DNA of 64,000 nt from Casuarius casuarius (Eukaryota > Chordata > Aves > Casuariiformes > Casuariidae). Under the pieces are notes generated by a model, which was not told the DNA's origin, did not search any database, and saw only the letters and a list, made by a program, of their open reading frames with translations. How positions within the stretch are numbered: position 1 is the stretch's first letter; each line of letters begins with the position of its first letter. The translations under genes and the position numbers were made by a program. Location of the stretch: contig PTFA01000024.1 in assembly GCA_003342895.1 (NCBI GenBank), forward strand, positions 7,004,580 to 7,068,579. The letters are read 5' to 3'. Of the stretch, positions 52,474 through 64,000 are shown piece after piece.

Positions 52474-55400
52474 GAATTATTTCTAGCAACATACAATCAG
52501 CTTCAGAGTTTCTCTAACAGAGGCCAACTGGAAGCGTGGTAATTATTCACAGCACGTATGTGGACAGCATCTTGTCTGCTAACTCAAATGATTGAAGTGT
52601 ATTTTTCCATTTGTACCCATTAGAATCTGAATTAAGACACTCAAAGCTCGTAAAACAGGAATACTGAAAGCAGTTAAGTACAATAATTATGATTACTTTT
52701 CAGTGGAGTCTAACTAATCCTCTATTTTTTCAATACTATATTATCCAGTGCATACATCTAAACGGCACATTCACACTCCTGCGCCTCTAGGAACACACCC
52801 CGTATTAAAGAAATACAGACCAGATATTACCACTATTTCATAAATATGCAAATTTCTTCTACGAAAGCCACAGTCCAAACCACACCATCTGAAACACAAA
52901 AGATATGTCCCGGCCACTGAAAACACCTTGCCACTAAACCTGCCACCACTTAGTTAACATGTCTGCCCAGTCCATTATTTTGCATCGGTAATATCTTAAG
53001 GGATGAAATCAAAGCAGTTGCTACTGATTCATCCGAGGCACCTGAACTCTGGAACTGTCTTACAAACCTCTACACGGGAGAGGAGAGCTCCCACCTTCCT
53101 TTCAGTTACACCCTGCAGTGACAGTGACTGCTGGGGGGGTTTGCTTGGGTGAAATTCAGAGAAGAATTTGATCCTCCAAATCCCAGATCCACTTGAAAGC
53201 AGCTTCTTATCCAAGTTCTGCCCTGAGAGTCTCAACTTGGCACTTCCACTGACATTTTACGCGTGTCCTCTCCTCAGGTTTTGCTTTTAACATTACTCCC
53301 AACAGGACAATGTTTGTCTACTGACTGCACTTCCACCATTAATCACTGAAAAGTAACCGTCATGGGCTGACATATTCCGAGCACTGTGCTGCAAGCTAAG
53401 TGATGACTGAAGAAGCTCCATAGCTGTTCATAGGGAAAAACGTCTATGTTTTTTTCCATCCTGTTTCAACAGGTCTGGCAGGGTCAGTTGATAACTTTAG
53501 CAACTACAAATTCAATGCAGGGATGTAGAAGACCAAGCTGTGAAATGTCATATTATCAATGAAAAGACCAAACAGCTTAGGGGCTATGACATATCATAGG
53601 ATTAGTGAAGCTAACCTTCTAGAGATGGTTAGCTGCTGTGCCAGCAAGGTATTAGACAGTCTGGTTGATATGAGGGAGAATAACCTCCTCAGTGTTTGCC
53701 ATCCTTGCAATTTTCCTGTAGTTGCTGCTATTACTTCACTACAAAGTTATGACCTGATTTCCAACAGTAGTACCTGAATGCTATCGGTCATTCCCAGGCA
53801 AAAGGTTTGCAGGCTTATGCTAATGCAACGCCATCTGTTTTACAATGAGTTAAGTGCACCTTTTAAGAGCTTTCACCATGCCCAGGCTGTAGACCCTCTC
53901 ACACATCACACAAATCAGAGTTAGCCAGGTACCACCAAACAAGACGTATGTTCTGAGTTCAAATGAAAAGGGATCAAGTCTGGCACCTGTCTTTAACACA
54001 TCTGTGCACCACAGACTGCAAACTTTCAAAGCAGAAATACTCAAGATATTGGAGTGCCAGAGGAGCCCACCAGCCAGGAGCAACCGAAGGCCCACAGCAC
54101 AGAAAAGGAGAGCCAGGAGCTTCCAACCAGGACAGGGTGGCAGACAGACAAGTGCTGAAGAGGCATCAGTGGGTTTGCTGGCCAGGAAAGCAGGCAATTC
54201 AGACAGTGGCTGGTTGGAATGGGAAATACCAGACAATCCCAGTTGGAACAGAAAGGATAATGTTCTCCTGGTGTATCACTAAAGGTGCAGATAAGCATTT
54301 GCACTGAAACCTGGGCCAGAAATTCAGTCTTTTTGGGTGAAGACTGGAACCCAACCCGTGAAGCTGCGGGGGAGTTGGTCTTCATCAGTTTGACTTCCCC
54401 ACTTTGAAGGCAGTCTCTCAAGAGGAAGGAAGAGCAATAACTTTTAGCCTGAGACTTTGACTCTATAAGCTGGCATTTTTCAGGATTTAGGCCTGTAATA
54501 GCAAAAGTACCAATTCACTGATACAGTGATAGAATTTCAGATGGAACTGATTGCAATCAATTTTTTAATTTTCTTTTAAACACATGCACTTCTAATACTT
54601 TGCAATGGAGCTTGACACACTGTATTCAGAAATGGATATTATCTGGTGAGAGGTTAAAATACAGCTTAAGCAGGTAATGAAAAAGAAATTCCACTTGCTA
54701 CTCACAGCAGATGTACTCCTCCAACTTCTGTGAAAACAGCAAAACATTCTGAGTACAGTCTCACCTAGCTCGAAGTCTCACCTCCTTCCACAGACCAGCA
54801 TACACTAATGCTGTGCCTAATGCTAGTGGACAATGGAACTTAGACCAGATAGGAAATAAACATAAATGTTAATTATTTTGCTGGAGATGAGAAACCAAAT
54901 GACATTTGGAGCTGGCATTATTGTAAACAGGAAAAAGGTAGGAGAGCTACTTGGCTTAGGGCTTTGAAAATAGCAGAAATACACATCAGGAGGAGGCTGG
55001 TGGGTTAAGAAAGTACAAATGCAGTTCTGTAATAATAAGCGAGTGAGAGAGACAGAGAGTATGCGAAATTATTCATGAGAAGACAATTTTTGTCCTAGAC
55101 AATTTGAATTACGCTCTTCATTGGACAGATGCTCAGTGTGGCAGAAGAAAGCTGACTTGGTTTATCAGGTTATACGCTACCACAGTTTGTCAGATTCTCT
55201 TTGCTAAAACAGTAAAAGCACAAAGCCTGGGACCATCACAGCAACGGAGCAGAAAGCAGAGTGGCTCCTCGCACCTCCCAGGAACACCACAGCAAAGTCT
55301 CGAGACCTCATCCTGCAAACATTCACACACAAGCCAACTTCATGTACTGTGATTAATTTCCCTGACACCATGTGGCTTTCATTGCAGCACACAAAACCAA

Positions 55401-55639
55401 ACACAGACTTGTGTATTTTCAGGATGAGGACCTAGTTAGCACTAGTCAGGCGTGATTTAATGCTTCTGTACTTAATATGCCTCTTACTAAATGTAAGAGA
55501 ATTCTGGGTTTTTGTACAGTTTGTTTCCCCCCTGCCCCCAACAGCATGTATGTTGTTTCAACATTAATGCTGAAAGTGAAATACTCTGTAGTCAGTGACG
55601 TTTGTTTAAACAATTACAGTGTTGTCTAATGCAGCTGGG

Positions 55640-55920
55640 AACGGAGGTACAATAGCCTCACATTTAAAAGCATGGCCTTTTATATAATTTTAGAGAGCTC
55701 TAGTGGGCATGTTGCCCATTTGCGATTCCCCAGTGGCTTCTATTTTTCACAGGAATTAATGCTCTAATCACAATGCATCTACATAACATTTTCCTTGTGC
55801 TGATCAAGTATCAGCAGTTCAGTGATTATTTAATGCACTCTACTGCATACGCTATGCCAGATTATTCAAATACCTTCTGGCAGAAGAGATTATGGGGTAT
55901 TTCTAATTAAAAAATAGTGC
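55640..55920. promoter_or_regulatory. Possible conserved enhancer
   Basis: This is about 280 nt of even-composition, non-repetitive sequence about 1.4 kb past the Shc exon donor, with many developmental-factor-like cores (ggaattaatgctctaatcac, gtgattatttaatgcactc, atttctaattaaaaaatag). It is judged on texture only; alignment to other vertebrates would decide. Confidence 0.25.
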
Positions 55921-56939
55921 CATACAATGAAATCATGCTGAGAGAGAACATCAGGGATGTAAAATAAAGAGGCAGAAAAATGCTTCCTGTTGCATTGCAG
56001 GAACATCCATCTGTGGATTGGGCTTAGTGCAACAACCAAGTTGTGGATCAGTGTTAATGGTCACAAGACAAGCAGGTAGGCTGGCATCAGTCTTCACGCA
56101 CTTGGAAGTCCTGATGCACTCATGCACAGATCAAGGAAGATTCCTGTTATAGCATTTAAGCTATGCGAAGTTGACGGCAAAGGTTTTTGACCTAGGCCAT
56201 ATGCCCCTAAACTACAGTTTGTGCTGTGAAGCTAAATCAGTCACTACACACGTAGGACGCGGTGTTCCTTAGCTGCACACCCAGTGCTCACTGATTGCAC
56301 CAGGAATCTTTCAAACGACTTCCTGAGAAACAGATGAGGCCTCCAGCGACTCTTCAGGAATATATGGACAAAATCAAGAGGCAGAAACAACCTTCACTGA
56401 AACGCTTAGAGACCTTAATGTACCGACGAGACATAATAAATAGTGCAGTTACTATTAATTACAATATCCTTAAGATATTTGTCAGTTATTTGCTGCAGTG
56501 TCAATTGCTGCACTAAAAATCAGCATTCCATATGTCCACTTCTGAAACTATTACTATATATGGAGAGCAATAACTGAAGTTTGGGTTGCTCTTTTTTAAC
56601 AATTCATAGTTAATTATTTTCAACTTTTCATATTTTTTCACAGTATATTGATTTCACCTGCTTCTAATTGAACACGAAAAAATTGTTCATAGCATCTATT
56701 GTCCTTCATATGACCTCCTGCTCCATTTTTATATATTCAACATCTTTTCCAGCTGTAGTGCTTGAACTATACGATGAAATTAAACAAATGAAGGTTTTCA
56801 CCCTTATTATTCTTATAACTTCACAAATACTCAGATTTCAAAGTTAGGTTATATTCATAACCAAAACAACCAATTTAAAAGCAGTGAGTATGTAACAATG
56901 CTGAACAAATATTGACTTCTGGTTCTGACCCAGGATTTG

Positions 56940-57045
56940 CTTTCTCCCAAGAATATATTAGGTGCACAGGACCGGCCAAAGACCACTGAAATCAATGGAA
57001 AGACTACCAGTGACTTTGATGGAATATGGATCGGGCTTTGAGTAT
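56940..57045. repeat. Decayed dispersed repeat remnant
   Basis: Contains ccactgaaatcaatggaaag, actaccagtgactttgatgg and aatatggatcgggctttgag, matching the old repeat words 'tgaaatcaatggaaagactcccattgacttcaatgg...tggatcaggc'. It lies only about 225 nt past the Shc exon. The family is not identified. Confidence 0.5.
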
Positions 57046-57269
57046 AACGCTGCTAACTTCATTGATTCATCACAATGGTTGAATTTGGCTTTGACAGATG
57101 TAAAGCAGTTCATGCCATGTGCCCCTTAACAAATTTCATATATTTTAAGTCCACTCCACCCTTCCACTCCCAGGAATTTACACTATTTTTCTATTAGTTT
57201 TGTTAAGGAGCCCCAGTACCTGCACAAGGCAAATGAATGACTGAAAGACATGCAAGCATTGGTACTTAC

Positions 57270-57458
57270 AGGTATCTGGCTTGAGCTGACTGTTAGTAAT
57301 CCCAAAGTACTGGGGATTTTCAATGACAGGAATCTTTGTCATCCCGATGATGACTGCGTCTGGACCCCCCTCAGAAGAAGACGGAGTGTTACTGCCATTT
57401 GAGATGTGATGGAGGGGACTTGCCGAATCGTCGTCATTGCTGATAACTGAAGAAGGAC
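57270..57458 (-). CDS. NTRK2: NTRK2 juxtamembrane exon with Shc/FRS2 docking site
   Basis: This 189-nt exon of 63 codons begins and ends in phase 1. The acceptor reads tttctaactccag|GT and the donor CT|gtaagt, a strong match to consensus. The encoded segment follows the transmembrane helix: it starts G-P-S-S-V-I-S, has an acidic/serine stretch ([14 protein letters not shown], then SSSEGG) and carries the motif IENPQYFGI near codon 48. In TrkB this NPQY tyrosine, once phosphorylated, binds the PTB domains of Shc and FRS2 and feeds the Ras/MAPK and PI3K pathways. The first glycine codon is split with the upstream exon, and the last base pairs with TC of the next exon to make Phe in DTFVQHIK. 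All of it is cytoplasmic and unstructured. It is absent from the truncated T1 receptor, whose terminal exon was not found in this window. Splice boundaries are exact by frame; identity is certain at the Trk level and very likely at the TrkB level. Confidence 0.97.
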
Positions 57459-60400
57459 CTGGAGTTAGAAACAAAGAGTTCCCTGTAACTCAGCAAATGA
57501 AAATTTCCCCTCCCTCAGCCAATGCCATTTTTCCTCTTTTTTGATCAGTTTGTCCTCAGTCCCCCTGGGCAAAAGTTCTCTTTATGTCCCCTGCTCATCT
57601 TACCTCAGGAATTTTGTACGTCTGGGTGGAGATGGAGAAATAGGAGAAAAACTTTGGTAGTCTTTTTTAAGAGTGAGAATGTGATGAAAATTATTTTCTT
57701 GGTAGACCACCTACACTGAATATGTCAAGCATAGTGTGTCTATGGGAAAGATCTCCAAATCTGATGAACTCCCTCTATCATTCTTAGAAATAAGCTATGA
57801 AATACACCCATTAAACTGTTTTTGCCTTCTGCCCTATTCAGATCATACAGCAATAATGCCTTTTCCCACAAAGCCGGGGAATGTCCAGCTTCCCTTTGAG
57901 GTGACATTATAACAAGACAGCAGACATGGAGGCCATAGGCTCATTCTGATGTGGGAAGCAGTATGATTTCTGATGGACAAAAAGGCTGAAAGTCAAAATC
58001 CAAAGGACAATTTGGAGAGCCACAGTAGGTGCACAGCAAACACTCAAAAGAGCAGTGGGAAAAATTCATCTCATCCCACACTCCACCATGAGATCTGGCG
58101 TCACTTCACAGGGGCTCATACAGCCCAGGGGAACATTTCTCTGGCTTATAAGGCCCCATAAATACCTGAGTCTAGTGACCTTCTAGAAAGAGAGGTTTAT
58201 TTTGATCAGTAATTTAGTGATAGCTTTATTCTCATTTGTGCTTTATATTTTTTAATGGAAGTACCATGGAGATAAACATTATAAATGGATTTAAAAAACT
58301 GCTTAGCACAGTGTTCCACTTCTGTGAGCTGTAGGGGCCTCTGATACATCATCGAGGTTAACACAGATAACATTTGAAATCTTGCAATTTAACCCCTGCT
58401 AGTCCAGTTTACATCCAGAATTCAAAGAAAATCACAGTCACCATGAAACAATGACAACCTTTTGCCTAACTGCCCACCGAAGAGCCAGTAGCGAACACAA
58501 TTTTCCAATGTCAGACCATTCTCTATCGATGTTAAACAAGGTTTCAGGGTGGCATTCACATCTCCTAATGTCAACAATCAAAAAATTAAGCTAGAAATAG
58601 ATGGAATAATTCACTGTCCAGAAATGTCTATTCTAGCACAGCATCCTCCAAAGACACCTGTGTTTGCCCTGCAGGTGGGAGCGAGAGGCAGGACAACAGC
58701 ACCATTCACAGCAATCGAAGAAGAGGGTAGCAGAGAGGACTTTGGGGAAGACGAAAAGCTGCGTCTCATCCAAGTTGACAGCTACTCCTTTGCAAAACAT
58801 TGGAGCTCCAGACTGAGGGTTTAGATTGGACAGAAGAGGACAGCGCAGAGGCAAGAAAGGGATCTAAGTATCACCTGAACATATGTGGCATCTGTATTTG
58901 CAGGTGAAACGGGGGTGACGCAGAGGATGAGGACTAACAGCACGTCCTGTGGATACTTCATGGAGGACGGGAGAGAAGATGGGGAGGATCTACCATAGCA
59001 CACGCTCAATTACAGGAACAAGACGAGAACTAGGAGAAGCCCAGACACAGCAGCCAAAACATGGCAGCTTAAAAAAAAAGAAACTTGGACTCTCTCTCAG
59101 TTTTGTGGCTCACAGTATCATAACAAAAGCACTTTATCATGACATGGCATGGCTCACAGGAATAGAGCTTAAATAATCCTGACATGCCACTATTTCAACC
59201 CTCGCCATACAGGCTCAAGCATACTCCCACCCCTATCCAGCTTTCCTTTCTCCTCAATTGGTTTAACGGTGCATAAGGGAAATGTTCTCATTGTTTGAAA
59301 AGGTACTTCCCCCCTAGCCTGAAACATTAGAGGTAATTTTTCAAATGCCTTGCACTTCACTGGAAAGTCACTGTTGACAAATGTAAGCGATGCCTAGATC
59401 TCGGCAATTTATCAAGTGAAATACTAATACCAAGGCTGTTTTTGTCATTACTGATCACCCAGATCCTCAAAAGATTGATTCTACTAGGAAAGCTGCCAGG
59501 ATTAAGAGGTTTTGGTGAAAATTTTTCTAATGAAGTGCAGAGACTAACAAACTGTGGGAAAGGGTCCCTCAGATGGCACACAAGATATGTACATGAAGTC
59601 ACAGCACTGTTTTGAACTGCACTAGTGTTTGCATTCAGTGGAAACAGAGTGCAAACCCATGAAAAATCTCATTTAATTTTTCTAGAAAACATCCTGATGT
59701 CCCCAAACTTTCTGAATTTCAAGCTAATGGCACCAAAAACTAGGCAGAAAAATGCACATTTTCTTGGGTCCTTTTGTACTTAACAGCTTTAGTATGAGGG
59801 TCAAATCCCTTCCCGTACAGCAAACAGGCAAATTCTTTGGGCTATGTAATTTAATAGAGGCACTTCCCTAAGCCTTTTTCAGGCTTGCTGTTCGCTGCTT
59901 CACAGGAAGAAGGTTCCTTTGTCATTGTTTGCTTTCAACATACATGCAACGATGGCAAGGAAAAGTGTCCATTACACATTTCTAGGACAGTAAAGCAGGA
60001 TAATGAATAGAAACTCATTCTGTTCATCAGATCATTTTTGCACTACTCTAAGACCCAATTTGTACGGTGAGCTATTTTTTCAATCAGTAAAAACTGCAAA
60101 ATGCTGCAGGTGAAAAGTAGACACCTGTTCTATAAATCTAATTACTCAATTAAGCTAACTGGTAAAGCTAGTCTTCCGTGTGATACGAAGTAGACCCCAA
60201 GTATATTTAGTGCTCTGAAGTAGCTGAGGAAAACCTGGAAAATGAGGTGATGCCCGATTCCTGGCGGTTTGAAACATTCTAAGAAACATTCAGCTCCGGG
60301 AAATTTGTGCAGTGTCACTTAGTGATCCCTCTCATTTATAAGTAACCTTCTCATGCAACGGTCTTTGGAAGTTGTTCATCTTCAAAACTCCCATTTCCAT

Positions 60401-63400
60401 TTGCTGCATATTTTTTCTCTAATTAAGACAACCAGAGTTCAACAGATGGAAATTTTTGCGTATCAGAAGCAGTTGAGCTCGCATTCCTTCAAACATCCCT
60501 TTTGCTGGGATTTTTTGATAACGTGACCGAACTGGTATAAAACTATTTCCATGCACTTGCTTATGTGCCAAACTATCTGCTTTCCTGAAGTTACATTTCA
60601 TTTTCTGCATGCACTAAGTCCCATTATACTTACAGGCCAGCACTGCCACTGACTCCTCACAGCAGCAGCCCATGAGCGAAATTCCACTAATGCAAAACCA
60701 TTTTCCAGAATGCAAGATGAGGCCATCATCTGTGCTGGCAAGAAGCTAGAGCTACCCTTTCCTGAGTTTGCACTGAGCACAAATCAAAAGGTAATGTTTT
60801 AAAGCACCTTAAAGAGTGGTTTTGTCCTGATTAAACGGGGTCACTTAATTACTTCCCAAAGGCAGAATGAGCAGGATAATTACTTGCAGTCCCCTATTAT
60901 TGATTCTGATCTCTAGACAAATCTGCTGTTGGTGTCACACCTGAAAACTGAAAGTTTTAAACAAAATGTCTTTGGTGGAAGTGAAAATCATGAGTCGTCA
61001 ATAGTCATTACCCCACATTCAGCTTCAGCTTTTAGGAAAACTCCAGAGGCTTTCTCCATCTTCATATATGCTGCCTAATATCTTCATTTGATTTCATTTT
61101 AGAACACATTTCTTATCTTGAGAAGATAGAAGCTGGAGCCAGATAAGAAATGGTATCCTGCCTTGGAGAAAATATATGAGACCTACATATTGCAGGGCTG
61201 AATTTCTCCTCTCTCTCATTCTGAGCTGAAAAACTGTCCATTTTGCATTGCCCAAGCCCAACAAAAATCTCTCCCATTTACAAAAGACACTGCTCTCTGA
61301 AAAAGTGGAGACATATAAGAAAACCAATTCTACTCTAAGTTGTCAAGTTATAACAAAGCCAAAATACTCCCTGCATCTCTAGGTTGTGAATGATCCTTAG
61401 GCAAATGGTATCAGGAGAGGCTGAAACAGCAAACTTCCCTTGCTCCACATCTCATAGAGAACTGGAAACACACTGTTATGGGGCTCACAGCTTGCTGTCA
61501 CCAGTGCCAGCATGAGCCACCTCTTCCTGAAATACATCCCATCTCCACACCGTCCTTGACCCAGCTGGTACCAACACACTTGAGTTTGTAGTTGTACCTT
61601 CTTTAGCTTTAGAAAGAATCATTCTTACGAAATTAACTACTTTCAAGGCATTCTGATACTTTTGGCCAGGAGAAGGAGTTTTGTGGTTATAAAATAGATC
61701 CTTTCCTGCTGCTCCTATTACCACCAGGCTTAATGCAGTTTTAACATGCACTCTACCAAGACCTATCCACACTGACACTTCTTGGGGCTAGGTTTTACTT
61801 TCTGTTATTCCAGACTTCTGCTAATACTTAGGTACTTGGCTGTGGCAACACATCTGACTACTGGCTGCCACTGAAATAATCTACATGAGCTTACTGTGTA
61901 TCGAAGTATGGAAAGAGTCCCAAAGTGAATAATAGCATGGCTCAAATGCAGAGAACCAGAAAGAACATATGGTTTTGGTTTGCGCTTGGCATGGCCTTGC
62001 TAGCACATATTCTCAAACTTGAGTTTGGACAGTCACAAACGATCACTCCGTCCATCTTCTCCTTCCACCTACTGTGTCAAAGATACAAGCAATTTATTGT
62101 ATGTTCACAACTATAACAAGATCTCCTGGAGGCTACAGTATCCCACGTCCCCCTGCCATGCACGTCTGAGCATCACACGCCACTTGAACTGTCTCTGAAG
62201 TTACGACCAACGGCTTGCCCATGCGAGGAGGCAACAGGTGCAGCAATAATCAAGGACAGCCAATTTTTAGCTTTGTGGTTGGAGCTGTGCAGTTATTCCA
62301 GAGATGCGTCTGCTTAGTCAAGTGTTACAAGGCAGCTCAGGTAAAGAGGATTGTTTTAGAGATAACTTTCGTACTGATGCCTTAAAAAGCATGGCTCCTT
62401 CCATGAAAAGGGAGGTTGATTCCTGGGAAGATTTCTCGGTAGATCTTGCACTAGCATTGGCTCTGCTTCTTTCAAGCTCTTGATCCCAGAGGAACAAGTA
62501 CCAGTCCGCGCAGGGACATGGTAATGGCGCACCATCAGGCAAAAGCAGGACAACAAGTGCATGTCACCAATCAGCATCAGCTCGGCTGGATTTTGAGGCC
62601 ATACTGAATCTTCTCTCTTTCTCCTTTTGGGAGAGGGGCATATTTTTTCACTAGCTAAATAGCTTGTTCTCAGAAAGCACTTATACAAGCTTTCTTTCCC
62701 CAGGAGACTCACATATTTGCTGTAGATTCTAAGTAGTTCTTTTTTTCTGCATGATTAAAAGCCAAGTTTTATACTTCAGTGAGAGCAGAGAAACTTTCCT
62801 GCTATCAAGATAGAATCCAAGCTTCTTACCAGAACATGTCTCCTTTTTAGCTGAACTCTTGAATCTCTCTCTTACCTTTCACTCTCTCTAGCAGGCAACT
62901 CATCGCTCACAGCTGGACACGCTTTTTTTTTCCTTTTTGACTGAGGTGCTATGAGCTTTACTTTGAATACTCCTTTGCATTCCTAAGTTCGACAAGCATA
63001 GGCAGCTCTGATATGTTTATGCACTTCTATTAGACTGAATAAGAGAGCCCAGCCTAATATAAAGCAATACAATTATAGCAACGTTATTTTATATTATTGG
63101 TTTCTTAAATGCCGCATGCTGAATACATGGAATTGAATTAAAAAGCATAAATAGAACACAAAGAAAAAAAAATATTCAAAGCTAGTTGAATAATCTTCCC
63201 AAAGACAAACCTGTTTAGCCGCACTCTGGGCAATGGAGCTGTTCAAAGTAAATTCAGACTCTACTGCAAATCCGTTCAGAGTGGACTTATCAAAATGACG
63301 CTCCTTGCTTTGCAGCTGCTGATGCTTTTAATGTGAGAAAGTGCAAGGCAAGGTGCTAGTATGCTTCCTCAGCAGTTTAGCTGTGCGGAGCAAGAGTATT

Positions 63401-64000
63401 TCTTGCCTCCCTCACCTTCCAACCACCCCTCCTTGTCTCGTATCCCCAGTCCTGCCAGCTCCCCTGAACGCAGCCATTAATGCCGGCCTCAGTGCCATCC
63501 TCCGCATATTCACTGCCATACACGGCTGCCAAATGAGTATTATGGGGTTAATGCTCCTTCGTTGCTAGTGAAGGAAACACTGGAATAAGATCACCCCCAG
63601 AAACACTATACCCAATTCTATCCCACTGAGGCATAACGCTCTTCGCAGCTCGAACAGTACGTCCTTCTGTCCCCGTGCCCACTGTGCAACGCACCGAGCC
63701 AAGAACTACGCTGTGGACTCAGAAAACAGAGACTTGTCAGGCTAGGGTGTTTAGAGGATAAATAATTTTGTGTCTTCTGACAGGTACCATTAATCTGTTT
63801 AACTGATTTGCATCCACCAAGTGCTTGTTTAAGCTTGTACTATGCAGCTTCTTGACACGAGGTGAGAAAGACTTTCTGAAGCTACCCAAGATGTTTGGTT
63901 GCCATCCAACGAGCTTGTTCACAGGAAGTCGGGTGGAAAGAAAGGAGGTTGTTCCAGAGCGCTGGAGACCTTCCCGACACCCCCCAGCCAAATGCCCCTG
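57459..64000 (-). other. NTRK2: Intron upstream of the Shc exon (partial)
   Basis: This 6.5-kb stretch ends in tttctaactccag at the Shc exon. I searched it by eye on the minus strand for the truncated-receptor T1 exon (GFVLFHKIPLDG), the transmembrane exon and the small optional juxtamembrane exon recalled from mammals (DFSWFGFGKVK) and saw none. They should lie beyond 64000. No strong repeats are visible apart from short homopolymers. Confidence 0.82.

Noticed and set aside
53850..54236. 128-codon minus-strand open frame with hydrophobic stretches
   Set aside because: Looks superficially like a membrane protein, but no family match and overlapping plus-strand frames of similar length; chance frame.
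57459..64000. Truncated TrkB-T1 exon, transmembrane exon or small optional juxtamembrane exon
   Set aside because: Searched by eye for the conserved peptides on the minus strand and found none; they should lie beyond the window.

Overview
This is eukaryotic nuclear DNA from inside one large vertebrate gene. Four minus-strand exons can be read with certainty. Joined in order they give 729 nt, or 243 codons, without a stop or frameshift: 728 nt in this window plus one base from the preceding exon. The product is the cytoplasmic juxtamembrane segment and the first part of the tyrosine kinase domain of TrkB, the BDNF/NT-4 receptor encoded by NTRK2. As far as I recall the family sequences, residues such as [12 protein letters not shown] and [13 protein letters not shown] separate it from TrkC (NTRK3) and TrkA (NTRK1). 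The variant residues agree with avian TrkB. Together with low repeat content, no Alu/L1-type elements, and only a few strongly decayed CR1-like and other old repeats, this points to a bird or a close sauropsid. In chicken NTRK2 is Z-linked, so the window may be from chromosome Z (inference).

Layout, read in the gene's direction (high to low coordinates). 64000-57459: end of an upstream intron. 57458-57270: Shc/FRS2-docking juxtamembrane exon with the NPQY motif. 57269-23636: a 33.6-kb intron. 23635-23505: first kinase exon, with the glycine-rich loop and catalytic lysine. 23504-17226: 6.3-kb intron. 17225-17053: kinase exon with helix C, gatekeeper and hinge. 17052-13755: 3.3-kb intron. 13754-13520: kinase exon with the catalytic loop, DFG and activation-loop tyrosines. 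13519-1: start of the next intron. The ectodomain, transmembrane and truncated-T1 exons (upstream, beyond 64000) and the last kinase exons including the C-terminal PLCgamma site (downstream, below 1) are not in the window.

About 99% of the window is intron. It holds microsatellites, a 77-nt T homopolymer, perfect hairpins, an old CR1-like fragment, a possible L2/MIR tail, at least ten decayed copies of a repeat class built around 'cattgacttcaatgg'-type words, an A/T-rich imperfect repeat block, several CpG-rich patches and two stretches that look like conserved enhancers. Most open reading frames outside the four exons look like chance frames. I found no second gene, structural RNA gene, CRISPR array, recent transposon or evidence of an undescribed system. 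The best leads are the perfect inverted repeats, the T77 tract, an in-frame read-through tail after the Shc exon and the possible regulatory elements in the big intron.
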